Source: Candidula unifasciata (lineage: Eukaryota; Mollusca; Gastropoda; Stylommatophora; Geomitridae). Taken from it: DNA of 64,000 nt. Below, in pieces: positions 43,193-55,876 of the stretch; position 1 is the first letter of the stretch, and the number at the start of each line of letters is the position of its first letter. The position numbers and the translations under genes are program-made. The notes beneath the pieces are model-generated. The model searched no databases. It was not told the DNA's origin and worked only from the letters and a program-made list of their open reading frames with translations. The stretch is taken from positions 172,001 to 236,000 of the forward strand of contig CAJHNH020008549.1 of assembly GCA_905116865.2 (NCBI GenBank), in the 5' to 3' direction.

Positions 43193-43969
43193 TTAGATTC
43201 TTGCTTTTTTACCATTGAATGTAAAGATACTTCCCAAGTATTTAAATTCTTGCACTTGTTTTAGGCTGTGATCTAGAATCTTTATGTCGATGGTCTGTTG
43301 CTCTCTGCTTATGCTCATGACTTCTGTCTTTTCAGTATTGATCTTCATATGATGCTTGAGGCAACTGTCGTGTAGTAGGTTTATGTGGTCTTGCAGCTGT
43401 TTACTATCACTGTGAAATAGGCATTGATCGTCGGCAAAGAGCAGCTCATTGAAGTCCTCCTGTTTATCGACATCTGTTGGTGTTATGTCTATTTTATTAA
43501 TATTGTCCATAAATATTATGAAAAGTAAAGGTGATAATACACAACCTTGTCTTACTATTGATGTTGCTGGGAACCAGTCTGTGATGCCAGCTCTTGTTCT
43601 AATAGCGCTTTCACTTTGTCTATAAATAGCCCTAACACAATCTAAAATTGTTCCATTTATACCGTAGTTTTCAAGAACTTTCCATAATAAATTTATGTTT
43701 ACTCTATCGAAAGCTTTTTCTTGATCTATAAAAGCGATGTTCATTTGATGTCTGTGTTCTGTAGTCTTTTCGCTAACTTGTCTTAAAGCAAAAATAGCGT
43801 CAGTACACCCTCTTCCTTTCCTAAATCCGACCTGTGATGGGCTCAGGATCGGTTCTACAACGGATCTAATTCGTTGTTCCAGAATTTTGGCAAACATTTT
43901 TCCTACATGGCTTAGAAGGGAGATGCCTCTGTAATTGTACAATCTTGCTTTTTGCCTTTTCTTTTCCAA
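43193..43969 (-). pseudogene. LINE-E reverse transcriptase palm (catalytic residues intact)
   Basis: 258-residue frame. Motif 2 YRGISLLS at 13-20, GFRKGRGCTDAIFALRQ at 48-64, motif A FIDQEKAFDRV at 80-90 (Asp82), motif B RQGCVLSPLLF at 140-150, motif C FADD at 178-181, motif D TEKTEVM at 212-218, and the EFKYLGSIF block at 241-249. All RT catalytic aspartates are present. The upstream part is in another frame with an overlap at 43912-43969, so one frameshift near 43940 disrupts the element. The C-terminus is also frameshifted. The first Met is arbitrary. Confidence 0.92.
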
Positions 43970-44418
43970 ATTGGGACTATAAGGGCTCTTTGCCAGTCTA
44001 TTGGTACAGTTCTTTCATTCCAGGCTTTCCTAAATATGTAGAGTAGCCAGGTGACTCCAATTTCTCCACAAGCCTGTATTGCCTCAGCTGATATTCCATC
44101 AACACCTGATGCCTTATTTTTGGGACTGCATCTGATTGCTTCTCTGTCTTCTTGTTCGATTATTGTAGGCTGTTCCTCGTTTGTACATCTGGGTGTGAAT
44201 GGTACTGTTTCCTCATTTCCTGTTACATTCAGAAGAGTCTGAAAATATTCTTTCCACCTTTCTCTGATCTTGCCCTCCTCATGTATGGGTTTGCCTTGAC
44301 TATCATTGACATATTCAGATGGCTGGAATGGTTCATCTCTAGTTCTCATTTTTGCAATGGTTTTGTAAAACTGTCTACTAGATTTAGCACAGATTTTGGT
44401 GAGATTTTCCCCATACAT
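43912..44418 (-). pseudogene. LINE-E RT N-terminal part
   Basis: 168-residue frame. It contains IREEGKIRERWKEYF-like spacer, then KNKASGVDGISAEA (RT0/motif 1 area) and ALIVPIWKRKGKK, which precedes the YRGISLLS block of the next frame. Together the two frames cover the RT fingers and palm. Confidence 0.88.
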
Positions 44419-44745
44419 GATGTTTCCTTGGATTGTTTAATTTCTCTTGCAGATTGTCGCCTGGCAATTCTGTACTTGATAAAATCGTCATCTGAGCGGG
44501 ATCTTAGCCATTTCTTGTATTGTTCCCTTTTACATTTCACTGCTTGTTTTACGTTATCATTCCACCATGCTGTTTTTTTCCTGAACGTTCCTCCTGTGTA
44601 TCTAATACCACAGAGTGTTGTTAGGCAGTTCAGAAGAGTGTTCTTAAATTTTTGCCACGCAGCTTCCACATTTTCACTTGATGTTATTAGCTCAGCCATC
44701 TTCGCCGTCATTTCTGCCTGTACTTTTGCTTGGTTGTCTAGATTT
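44346..44745 (-). pseudogene. LINE-E linker segment
   Basis: This part of a 155-residue frame carries KKTAWWNDNVKQAVK and KYRIARRQSAREIK, the basic spacer between endonuclease and RT. The first residues of the full frame (44813-44746) lie outside the LINE, in and beyond the direct repeat, so the open frame is a fusion with flanking DNA. Confidence 0.82.
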
Positions 44746-44746
44746 C

Positions 44747-44777
44747 CCAACCCTCGCGCTGCTTTCAGCTCATCTTT
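44747..44777. repeat. 31-bp direct repeat, right copy
   Basis: Identical to 42631-42661; marks the 5' truncation point of LINE-E. Confidence 0.95.
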
Positions 44778-45479
44778 GGGACAAAATAACTGTTTGATAA
44801 AACTAATGTTCATTTCATTTACTGATTATTTTTCGTGCCACCCCTTCAACACACACATATTTTGTTTAATCAGTTTTGTAGCGTAAGTTTTTTTTTCTTT
44901 TTCTTATCACGAGGTTCTTTATTTCCCCTTATTCCATCTTCTTCCCGTGCCATGTCTGGAAAATACAATTTGATATTTTAATAAAGTTCATTTTGTTTTC
45001 TTCTATAAGATATTTTGTTCTGTACATTATTATCACCAAAAATATTTAAATGTGTGTTTAGTTTCTTATAACCTTTCACATAAATCTTTCTATGCTTCCG
45101 TGGCTTGCCTTTTATTCACCCCAAAAAAAAAAAAAAAGGCTAATCAATCTTGGCTGCTTTCTGCGTATGTATGCGCGTGTAATCTTTGTACTAATTATTC
45201 GTAAGAGATTGTACCACTTTAGGAAAATATTTAAGATACGTGACTGTGTCTGAAAGTCAATTAGCAGTCTTTTTAAGGCAAAATAATTTCTCTAATTTTC
45301 TGATATCTTGTTCTGGTTTTTTTTTTTAAATTACTTCTTTTTTTTCTTATCAATAATAATATGAAGTTGTCTATAGTCTCCTATACTCTCCATACACATT
45401 TTCTATAGTTCTATGCTTCTCTGGCCCTATATTTCACATCGTTTACCCACCACATACATAGCCTTATCGAACCCCCTAT
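44778..45479. other. No gene recognised
   Basis: AT-rich; T and A runs near 45122-45137 and 45318. Confidence 0.4.
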
Positions 45480-46215
45480 ATCAAATTAAAAACAAAGGGG
45501 AGGAATATAACATGAAAATACAAACTACAACGACAGACACAATGGTAATAGGAAGACAGAACGACGATCTAGAAATAAAATTGCAAAACATCACCTCAAG
45601 ACAAACAGAGGAATTCAAGTATTTGGAAGCAATTTTCACATCCAATGGAAAACTGGACAGAGAAATTAGCTCTAGATGTGCCAAAGCTAATCAAGTAATG
45701 AGGAAACTCTCTTTCCTGTTTACACACAAGCAGATACCTGGGAGTACTAAACTGAATTTTATCAGAATTATTATTTGGCCAACACTATGCTATCAGTGCC
45801 AAACGTGGACACTTACATTCCCCAATGAACGTAAAATTGTGCCAACAGAGATGAAATAAAAGCGTTAGAAGAGCTGCCGGAGTTTTAAGGAAAGACAGAA
45901 TACGAAATCACAAAATCGGACGAATGCTAACAATAATGCCAGTCTTACAGCTCATTAAAGAACAACAAATAAAGTAGTTTGGACAACTAACAAGAATACC
46001 CTTTAACTATCTGTCTGCCACAGCGAGCCACACTGAAACGTTACAACGGGTTTAGAGCGAGCGAAAGACCTCGTAAAACATGGAGTGATGGCATAAAGAA
46101 CAGCCTTACAGAAATGAACATCTATCTTAATAGTGCTCTTGACAGAGCTCCTCAACGAATGTTAATCTCCCCGCGACACTTCGCTTGGAATGCATTGTGC
46201 TGTTGCGAACACACA
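45480..46215 (+). mobile_element. LINE-E-related C-terminal fragment
   Basis: The 148-residue frame ending at 45859 has TDTMVIGRQ, EEFKYLEAIFTSNGKLDREISS and PTLCYQCQTWTL, the connection region after the RT palm. The decayed continuation has RAAGVLRKDRIRN and KTWSDGIKN. It resembles the end of LINE-E (EFKYLGSIFTFNGK). No palm. Confidence 0.82.
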
Positions 46216-46270
46216 TAAGCAACCTTAGTACGAGGAACATTATTACTGTTTAGTCGTGCAAGAGATTATA

Positions 46271-46535
46271 AAAGTAAGTATAGGACCCTTTTCCACGCCT
46301 TTAGGACGTATAAGGCATAAAAGCCTAGACCTATATTTAATAGACCAATAGGCAGAAGATGGGTGATGTGGTCAGCATCACGCCGGCCGCCTTTACTTCC
46401 CGAAACTGCACCCGGTACGCACTCAAGTCTGGGAGCCAAGGTCATTTTTGAAAGAAGTCCGCCAATGCCAGAGACAAACCCACGACCTTCTGATCCGCAG
46501 GCGAGCGTCTAGCTGCTCCGTGTCGGCGACTCCTA
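46271..46535 (-). mobile_element. SINE-1 copy with 8-bp target-site duplication
   Basis: Full family order on the minus strand; head 'acaaacccacgaccttctga' and 'gcgagcgtctagctgc' on plus. 'agattata' flanks it (46263-46270 and 46536-46543). Confidence 0.92.
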
Positions 46536-46543
46536 AGATTATA

Positions 46544-47085
46544 TAATATCAAGAAAATAATAAAGATGCGTGAATGTGCCTCAAAGTAAATCAGCAATCG
46601 TGTATTTATCACGTTCAAATTGCAGTGATTTCTCTTGGGACAAAAGATTAATATAGGTAATGATGGATTATTATTTCTCTACGGTCTCAATGAAACAGTT
46701 TTCTGACATCCTTTGGGAGCAGCGCAATTCCAATTCGTGTGTTTAGGAAAAGGGGAGTAAAATATGTTTACTTATTCTCGACATTTTCTCAAATTAAATT
46801 GTTCATTTTTAAATTTTATTATAAATCGTCGCGTTTTAATGCGGATATACTAAATTGTTATAACAGTATTTAAGACCGAAGACATAGATAAACTACAGGC
46901 AACTTTTGCGTTTTATCTTTTCACAAACCATGGTTCAGTTAATCAAGTATATCGTTTTTTAAATATCGCAGGAAAGTTTGATTGTCTACGCCAGTCAGCA
47001 AGGCACTTGCCGATGATGATGATGGTAAAGCTGAATTATCTGTACCCATCGACACAACACACACGATTTCAGTAAACCATTAATT
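46544..47085 (+). other. No gene; LINE-C 3' scrap near 46978-47028
   Basis: 'gtctacgccagtcagcaagg' followed by 'gatgatgatgatgg' matches the terminal LINE-C sequence at 24400-24432. The rest is AT-rich and unassigned. Confidence 0.5.
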
Positions 47086-47093
47086 AATTAGGT

Positions 47094-47336
47094 CAGCGTC
47101 TAGGGCTTCAGCGTTGCTAACGCGCCTGGTAATGCCGAGGTGCCTGGTTCGACCCCAGCTACAGACTATTTATCTTACTATGGTTTTGACAGTGGTACCA
47201 AGAGCTGACCGTCCAGGAGGCAATGGAAAACTACTGGACGTAAATTTGCCTAGAAAAACCACAACAGCAAAGAATGCTGGGGGTTGGCTCTGCAAAGTCC
47301 TGGAAAGAATAGGCAACTATTTTTTTAGGTTTTAAA
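47094..47336 (+). mobile_element. SINE-3 copy with 8-bp target-site duplication
   Basis: tRNA-like head 'cagcgtctagggcttcagcg', B box 'ctggttcgaccccagc', body 'ggtaccaagagctgaccgtc' and 'actactggacgtaaatttgc', and 3' end 'gcaaagtcctggaaagaata'. 'aattaggt' flanks it (47086-47093 and 47337-47344). Confidence 0.9.
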
Positions 47337-47344
47337 AATTAGGT

Positions 47345-48209
47345 ACTTTTTGCAAAGGAACTTCAAAGGGTAGATAGTCCATTGTTCCTCGCTCTCTTGC
47401 CAAGAGATGATGGAACCGAAATTGTCTTTTCTTATATCAGGATACAACTTCTGGCGCTAAAAAAAAGTCATATTTCAAAAGAAATCGGGGTGCCTAGCAA
47501 TATTATATATATATATACTAAAATCCTTTTGGTCGAATTTAAGAACGTCTTCGGATTAGTAGGTTAGAGAAGTCGTGACTTAATCTATATATTGAAACTA
47601 CTACTACCACCACCACCGCCACCACCACTACTATTACTAATACTACTCTACAACTCCTACTTTACTTCTACTACTACTATTACTGCTACAACTGCTGGGG
47701 ATGCTACTACTTCTCTTCCTTTATCTCTTTTTCTTCCTCTTCCTTAAATTATTCGGCGTCGTACACAACAAAGGTATGCCTATATGTGCCGTTATTTCTC
47801 TTAATTCCATGCGATATGAAAACACGATAGTAAGCGGAATTCCTAGACCACGAGTTTTAAACTTTATGTCATAAAAGAAACTAAAAAGCAAGTCTACAGA
47901 ACGTCACTTCGAACATCAACCGATTGAAAATAAACACAGGGCGTTGGAAGTCAGCAGGATGTTTTGTGCAAAGTGAACAAATGAAAGCATGCAGGCTTGC
48001 CAAAAAGTGCAAACTGACCTGAATTAAGAGTCTTATATATTGAAATGGTTACACAAATTTAGGTTTACTATTTTTCTTTTCTGGGAAATCATTTTTATGG
48101 TGCGTCTTATACACGTTGGTGTCTTATAAACCGTTATATGCGCTAGTACACTGTCTATATATCGTAGACCAATCGGCACTCACTTGATGGATGATATGGT
48201 CAATATCTT
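47345..48209. other. No gene; CTA/CAC trinucleotide patch
   Basis: A degenerate ACT/CAC/CTA trinucleotide region lies at 47598-47700. A SINE-1 scrap ('gaccaatcggcactcacttg') lies near 48167-48210 on the minus strand. Confidence 0.5.
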
Positions 48210-48610
48210 ATACTTCTTAAAGTTCATCCGTATGGCGTTGGTAGTCATTTGTACCCACAACCATCAGTCTCGTGTACTTCCAATCAACTCTGATACATAT
48301 GATCCTCCATGCTGTAATGTCAAACATCCAGAAATTTTCTGTCGGTCTCCCTCTGCCTCTCCTCCCCTCCAGCTTTCCTACTGTCGTGATGTACTCCAGT
48401 TTTCTCCTTCTTCTCACGTGACCAAAGAATGTCTCTTTGTGACGTGGCCAATCTGCTCTCCTAGTGTCAGTTTTTTTCAAGATGTCTTTATTACCGTTTT
48501 TTAATTTGTTCAGGGTATTCACATAATTCCTATATAAAATCGCACCTCCGCAGCTTCCATATATGTTTTCACTAATTACCAGCTGTCCATGAATCACTTC
48601 CATATCATAA
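48210..48610 (-). mobile_element. LINE-C-like 3' end, minus strand
   Basis: 128-residue frame 48603-48217 with ETFFGHVRRRRKLEYITTVG and GRRGRGRP, the LINE C-terminal signature. The end is degraded. Confidence 0.8.

Positions 48611-49814
<1,204 letters not shown>

Positions 49815-49843
<29 letters not shown>
49815..49843. repeat. (AT)n microsatellite
   Basis: About 28 bp of TA, just upstream of the SINE-5 copy. Confidence 0.95.
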
Positions 49844-49845
<2 letters not shown>

Positions 49846-49867
49846 GCACCTCTGTAAGAAACACAGT

Positions 49868-50097
49868 TTAGGTTTAGGTTGCCCGGGCAGCACCGTTAGG
49901 CCACTCTTTCGATTTCCAGCTGAAAAGGTATATTTTTATGTTTGCAACAATACACATGGGCGTCCGAGCTTACTACCCAGAGACCAGCCAAAATTACTAG
50001 AAGTTTACGTGAAAAAATCTCAGCCTTTAGTGGGGCTTGAACCCAGTACCTCCAGCATTCTAGGCGGACGCCATGCCTCAAGACCACGCAGTTCTCC
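49868..50097 (-). mobile_element. SINE-5 copy with exact 12-bp target-site duplication
   Basis: 230 bp. The minus-strand head (plus 'gggcttgaacccagtacctc', 'ggcggacgccatgcctcaag' and 'accacgcag') has a tRNA-like A box (GCGTGGTCTTGAGGC) and a B box (GGGTTCAAGCCCC). The body is unlike the other SINEs here. 'aagaaacacagt' flanks it exactly (49856-49867 and 50098-50109). Only one copy is seen in the window. Confidence 0.9.
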
Positions 50098-50109
50098 AAG
50101 AAACACAGT

Positions 50110-50494
50110 ATAATAGTTAACCATCACCTTACATTCAAATCAGCTCTTTTGAATAACTGTCTATTCTGAAACATTGTTAACAAATCAGGATAATGTCAAG
50201 TGTGTTGTTTAACGTTTATCATCGGAAGTTTCCTGTCTTTAACTGGTAATTTTCATCCACGAGGCACAACAGCTTACAGCTATTATTCTCTACAAATAGA
50301 CCACACTTGCCTCCAACATATAGCTTCTACTTTCTAATCTTCCCTGCGACATTACTGTAATTGTAAACCCTCTGGTAATGTGTCCCAATTCCCTACATAA
50401 ATATCACCTGCGGTTGTTGTTTTGTGTACCCTGATTCTCGGCAAACAGGTATAATTACCCAACTGCATTTTAGAAATCGGTGGTTTGTCTGGAA
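50110..50494. other. No gene recognised
   Basis: AT-rich, nothing supported. Confidence 0.4.
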
Positions 50495-50496
50495 AA

Positions 50497-50535
50497 CCAG
50501 TGGTTCCCAGACTTTGCGGGGTGGGTCTTTTTGGT
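50497..50535 (+). mobile_element. Solo hAT terminus
   Basis: 'cagtggttcccagactttgc' looks like a hAT end; the other end is not found. A SINE-1 follows at 50600. Confidence 0.35.
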
Positions 50536-50599
50536 TATCACACAGACTCCTTGTATGCTTTCGTTTGTGTTTGTTTTACAATTAGCTTTACACTGTTTA

Positions 50600-50868
50600 G
50601 GTGGGAGCCGCCTAGATGTAGCAGCTAAGTGCTCGTCTGCGGATCGAAAGGTCCTAAGGTCCTAGGTCTTGACGGATGCAGACTTTTTTCAAAATTGAAC
50701 TTGGCACCAGGTCTACCTGCCTTGAACATGTATGGTTCTGGGGAGTAAAGGCGGCTAGGGCGTTATATTAACCACATAACCGCCGCTTGCCGATTGGTCT
50801 ATAAAATTTAGGTCTAGCCCAATATGCCCAATAAGCCTGATGGCGTAGAAGAGTGTCCTTCGCTGCAA
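50600..50868 (+). mobile_element. SINE-1 copy
   Basis: Head 'gcggatcgaaaggtcctaag', body 'ggcaccaggtctacctgcct', 'gggagtaaaggcggctaggg' and 'gccgattggtctataaaatt', and end 'gcctgatggcgtagaagagt'. The family order is clear and the head is diverged. Confidence 0.85.
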
Positions 50869-52139
50869 AGCTGGTGCTTTTGCATCAGCCTGGACTCCTA
50901 TCTAATCTACTCTGCCCTCTGCCATGTTCTAAAGTTAGTACGAACAGAGAAATCGATGAGACACAGCAATGATGTAATTACTATTTATTACAGTGTAACA
51001 AAAATGTCGTTCGGTCGTTGTCCAAGGTTCTCACTCGTCGTTAAACGACTCACTCACGCCTACTGCCACAAGGGGAATACATCTTGAATATAAATTAAGT
51101 TACCCTTCAGTCCGTACGTTCCATTTACGCTTGTATCTAGCATCTGAATCACATGCCACCAATTTTCACAGACGCTCAACGTTACACTTCAGAATCACTC
51201 TACTTCCCTATTTTCGTACGTTCCAGGTCCTCGCTTCCACTGTTAACAATCACAGTTAATATCGGTCACTCCACCTAATCGACCTGCCTCTCGCACTGTC
51301 AAACAGCAACTTACTCTATCTCTAATTTTTTTTTTCCACCTTTAAACCTTTGTTCTCATCCCAAGGGTTTCTACTTGCAATTGTTCATTAAAGCACGGGC
51401 ATTTGCTATCGTCCGTTTTCCAAGTTTTCCTCGCTTAGTTGGACCTTGACCCTAACTGGTCATACTAGGGACCACTTTGGGATTTCTGGAAATTCCCTCT
51501 CATTACATCTACACTATTTAGGTGTTTGAACCTAAATGTGTCTGCTTGGGTTGTAATTTTGCCTTGGAATCACACTGAATTTAGTTTTTCATAACACCGT
51601 AAACACGATTCTTGCCAAATGATGTAGAAGTTTACGTCCAACTACAGGTGTCACTCATTCTTTGGTGTTCTGAATTTATTTATTTTTTTGATAAAATCCC
51701 CAAAATCCCCGTCTTACAATACCCAGGGTCAGTTAATTTATAAATTCCCCGCAATCATCTGCCTTTGTTTAGCCCAGTGATGATCTGCCAGAATCGGATG
51801 GTGTTTAACCATGTTTTACCATCAGTTAAATAAATTATGTGTCAATGGCGGATGCGACGTAACTGTGAGAATCCCTGATCAAAACATTGCGTGCGTTCGC
51901 AGCTTCAAACGCTGGTTTTATTAACATGGGAAAAATAGACACAGACATTCTCCCAGCGAAGTATTACATTATTGTTCAAGTTATGGGATGTTAATTCAGT
52001 CTCTTTAGTACAGGAGGAATCCATCCGTAGGCATTTAATGTTTTTTTTTTTTTTAAATTGAAAGTGGATCTTTTTAACAAATTTTAATGTGTTGCATAAA
52101 GAAGATGATTTTATGGAAACTGCATATGTGAGCGTGTTT
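50869..52139. other. No gene recognised
   Basis: 1.3 kb with no coding or repeat signal I can support; an 87-residue open frame at 50824-51087 overlaps the SINE end and has no motif. Confidence 0.4.
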
Positions 52140-52250
52140 CTGTCTTATATAAGCAGGCACTGGGTGACGTTAAACCCAACTTGGACCGCACAACGGAGCA
52201 ATAAACACCCGGTGCCACAAAGTGCCATTCTATTAAAATGTCGGTATTTT
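52140..52250 (-). repeat. R6 dispersed repeat fragment, copy 4
   Basis: The reverse complement gives 'aatggcactttgtggcaccg' then 'ggtgtttattgctcc', matching the R6 core. Confidence 0.6.
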
Positions 52251-52393
52251 TTTCTCTTCTTTGTCTATGATATTCTGAGAATCTTTCTATAGCATTTCAG
52301 CTCACAAGTCCTTATTTTCAGTCTCAAGGACTGGGAGATAGTCCACAACTCACATCCGTTAATAGATACATGTGTGAACATTGACGATACAAC

Positions 52394-52535
52394 AAATATC
52401 TGTGTAGATGCACGAACGTTTATGCCAGCTGGTAAGGCATTAGCGATGATGACCCTCTGCGATGAAATATCTGTGTAGATCCACGAACGTCTATGACAGC
52501 TGGTAAGGCATTAGCGATGATGACCCTCTGCGAAC
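52394..52535 (+). repeat. 71-bp tandem duplication of a LINE-C-like 3' end
   Basis: Units 52394-52464 and 52465-52535 differ at only a few sites; each contains 'agctggtaaggcattagcga' and 'gatgatgaccctctgcga', like the terminal LINE-C sequence at 46983-47030. Confidence 0.85.
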
Positions 52536-53749
52536 GAAATGATGCCCGAATCTTCAATAATTGTGAGGATCCCACAAGTTTTCAGAAAATGAACAGTTTT
52601 AGACCCGCTCATCTATCTACTGTTGAGACTATTAAAATATTCTGAGATATAATCAATATTTCATTTCTCTACTTCTGTGAGTGAATGAGTGCCAATCAAT
52701 ACTGCTGATTTGGAAGAAAATGAATCACCTCTTTACCTAACCGATTTAGAGTGACAGCGTCTTTGAGATCTGTGGTTTATATATATAGATCAAAACTACT
52801 CAAAAGTCACAGTAAACTGAGAACAAATTATGTCCAATTTTGCACGAATCTGTCAGAATAGAGAATCTGTCCTGTGCTGTAATTAGCTCTAAGTGCTAGA
52901 GTTTCGTGATCGACTTTAGCATGTTTTTAGGTGCTCAATGTTAACTTTGTCACGAACGATAAGTTGCAGTAACGTCTTCAAGAATGTAGATTTCCCTCAA
53001 GTTGTAAAGTGACATCAAATTACGATAAGCACAATTGTCAACCAGAAATTCCTTTACATTTTTACCCTGAGGTTTCCACCAACGTAAAAGTGGATTAAAA
53101 GCCTGGAGGTACTTTATTGTCTTATGTACTTCTCTGACTGCTTTTATTTTATGATTTTGCGAGGGCCAGTCACATTTTCTAATTTCTCTACGAGATTTTT
53201 TATATTTATGGAGTCTGCATCTGAGACAAGAATGGCCATGATATTCAAATGTTGTCTGTGTGGATTTATATGAAAACTCTCTTTACCGTTGATGTTTATC
53301 GTACAGGTTAACATTTTGAAAATCCGGCAACCTCCGCACTTGAGAAGTGGTAGATTTGTGAAAATGCACAAGTTGTCTGCTAACGTATGCTATATATTTT
53401 TAACAGTAAATGACTACCTCACAGTCCCTATCATTTTTTTTTATTTTTATTTTTTTCAAAACAAATAAAACACAAAATTAAAAGCAAGTGAAATTTTAAT
53501 CATCATCAACTGTTATACAGCAGCAAATAAATGATACAATGCAAAAGGAATAATGAGAAATGACAGTCAGCACCTGCAAGTGAGGCCGGACAGCTGATTC
53601 TGTACTGCAGCGCCGTCAAAACTAACACAGCGACTTAAGGTTACAGTGACGCGCCAACAAGGTGAATTGGAAAAAGTACTCCAAAATTCATGCCCAAAGT
53701 TTAAAGACAGCGAATAATCATTGGCCAAATGTATGAACGTTTTTAATAC
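52536..53749. other. No gene recognised
   Basis: AT-rich, 1.2 kb; a 75-residue minus-strand frame has no motif. Confidence 0.4.
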
Positions 53750-53761
53750 GATTCTTGTCTT

Positions 53762-54038
53762 TAAAAGTAGGTAAAAGACTCTTCTCTAAGCCTTTAGGTG
53801 TATATGAATTAAAGGACTAGACCTATATTTTATTGACCAACAGTCACTTGATGGATGAAGTGGTCAGCATCACACGGTCCGTCTTTACATCCCAGGACTG
53901 CACCTGGTACCAACTCAAGACTCAGTCCACCTGGTAGTCAAGATCGGTTTTGAAAAATAAGCCCGGCTTCATCAGGACCCGAACCCTCGACCTTCGGATC
54001 CGCAGGCGAGTATCTAGCGGCTACACAACGGCGACTCT
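53762..54038 (-). mobile_element. SINE-1 copy with 12-bp target-site duplication
   Basis: Head on minus (plus 'ctagcggctacacaacggcg' and 'gacccgaaccctcgaccttc'), full body and 3' end. 'gattcttgtctt' is exactly duplicated (53750-53761 and 54039-54050). Confidence 0.93.
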
Positions 54039-54110
54039 GATTCTTGTCTTAACCAAAAAATTTCTGCCCACATTGCTAGTGCAGTCCCCGCGAACGGTGC
54101 ATGTTTAATT

Positions 54111-55226
54111 TTGTTCCTGGCTACAGGCTTGCTCGCATTCGAGCGATGCAGGCTGATCGGTAAGTTCAAGGTATGGTGTCTCCAATTCATGTTGATTCCG
54201 AAGCTCCTCTGGCCGCTGCTAGTCTACGAAGTGACGATGACAGCAGTGGAGACGATGGAGAGGAAAATCAACACAGCCTTGAGAAAGTGGATTGATGCAC
54301 CGCCTTGTCTGACCGACGTGGCTCTGTATTGCAAGTATGCTAAGCTGGTACTCCCGTTCAAATCGATAACCGAAGAGTTTAAAGTTGGCAAAGTAAGACT
54401 CGCCATGCTCTTGCGCGAGTCTTCAGACCCAAATGTCATCGCTGTCCAGCCTGCTCTCAAGACTGGTCAGAAGTGGAGAGTCCTCGATGCGATAGAATCT
54501 GCCCAAAATGCACTAAAATTGAAGGAGATAATGGGATTCACCCAAACCGACCGTCGAGGCATAGATCACGGGAAGGTCAATTGGTGGTCCAAAGCCACAG
54601 CCAAAGAACGCCGAGACATGGTGATACAACAAGTTAGGGACAACGAAAACGAGGTTCGGGTCAAGAAAGCAGCCCAACAGTCGCAGCAGGGCCATTGGAT
54701 CAGCCTGGAGAGCGCATTACCAAGAGTTCTCACATGGGGTGAGATCTGGCGAATGACCCCGCTGCGACTGAGCTTTATCGTTAGTTCGTCGTACGATGTA
54801 TTACCGTCCGGTGTTAACATGGTTAAGTGGTCATCGGCTAACGATCCGACTTGTCCGCTATGCAAAGCGAAGCAGACTCTAGAACACGTTCTGTCCGGAT
54901 GCAGGAAAGCCCTAGGTCAAGGCCGATATACCTGGAGACACAACAAGGTGCTAAAAGAGTTAGCAGCCGTTGTTGACCAGGCTAGGATGCGGGCCAACGC
55001 TAGGACCAGTCCTACAATCGTCCCCATACGTTTCCTCAAGGCTGGGCAGATTCAAAAGGGTAAGATCAACAAAAACGCATTCGCTCCATCTATGCTAGAC
55101 TCTGCGAGGGACTGGTTACTGGCGGTTGATCTACCAGGCCATGAAAAGTACCCTGAGTTATCCGGAAGACCGGCCTGCGACCTGACATATTTCTCCACGC
55201 TGCGGAAAAACGGCAGCTCATCCTGA
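54111..55226 (+). pseudogene. RT thumb, CCHC finger and start of restriction-like endonuclease
   Basis: 371-residue open frame, the longest non-repeat frame apart from LINE-D. Residues 18-45 (GKFKVWCLQFMLIPKLLWPL) and 56-80 are the region after the RT palm. Residues 248-264 form the zinc knuckle CPLC...H...C with spacing C-X2-C-X7-H-X4-C, typical of R2-type elements. The frame ends at 55226. In the next frame, from about 55178, 'RPDIF' followed by 'LILIELTVPYE' gives a PD-(X)n-E pattern fitting the endonuclease core, so a frameshift just before it splits the domain, with another near 55285. The ATG has no support as a start. Confidence 0.82.
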
Positions 55227-55516
55227 TTGAGCTGACCGTCCCGTATGAGTCGCGTATGGACGAAAATCAAGCTCGAGAAATACGGTGATTTAGCAGCCGG
55301 TCTGAGGAGAGACGAGGGCGTACACAGTACGGGTCTTTGCCGTCGAAGTGGGAGCGAGAGGCCTCGTTTCCACTTCGCTCTACAATGTGGTTAAAGAACT
55401 AGGATTGGGCGGTAATGAAAGCAAACGGACACTTAAACGGCTGTGCGAGGTTGCTGAGAGGGCCTCGAGCTGGCTTTGGACGTAACAGAACAACGTAGGG
55501 GACGGGCCTCGGTGGG

Positions 55517-55876
55517 ATGGTTCAGGTGTCTAGTGGAAAAGGGTTTCTCATCCCTTGTAAGTTCATCGTGTCCGAATTGTCTGCCAGTGTTCCTCTGCCA
55601 CCTGCTAATAAAAGTCTAACATGTGTCCGGTATACCAATCGTAAGCTTGTCGCTCGGTCGCCCAGGTATGCTCTAAATATGCTACCACGACGATTTCTAA
55701 TCTCACAGTACCATCTGCAAATCACCAAGTCGTCTTGTCCCTATCCGAAAAGAAAGCACCATCCGGTAATTCCGTGCAGCGGGGAAACCAGCCCTGAGCT
55801 TCATGAACTCAGGTGGGCCCACTCTCTGAAAACGTCTAGGAGCTCGTGGGCCGAAACGTTTGTCGACGAGGGATAA
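55517..55876 (+). other. Open frame in the presumed 3' UTR of the R2-type element
   Basis: 119 codons without a motif I recognise, ending at 55876. It lies after the endonuclease remnant and is not supported as a gene. Confidence 0.3.

Larger units (their letters stand above)
42662..44746 (-). mobile_element. LINE-E, 2.1 kb, 5'-truncated, bounded by 31-bp target-site duplications
   Basis: On the minus strand: N-terminal linker (KKTAWWNDNVKQAVK), RT fingers (KNKASGVDGISAEA), palm with all catalytic residues, thumb, then a decayed C-terminal part (GRGRPRRIW-like, plus 42800-42840) and an 'aaaagaagaaga' tail. The endonuclease is missing because the 5' end stops at the direct repeat. Non-LTR; the CTDAIFALRQ and RQGCVLSP motifs are common in animal LINE ORF2. 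A related fragment is at 45480-46215. Confidence 0.93.

Noticed and set aside
44152..44886. 244-codon plus-strand frame
   Set aside because: Antisense shadow of the LINE-E coding remnant and the flanking direct repeat.
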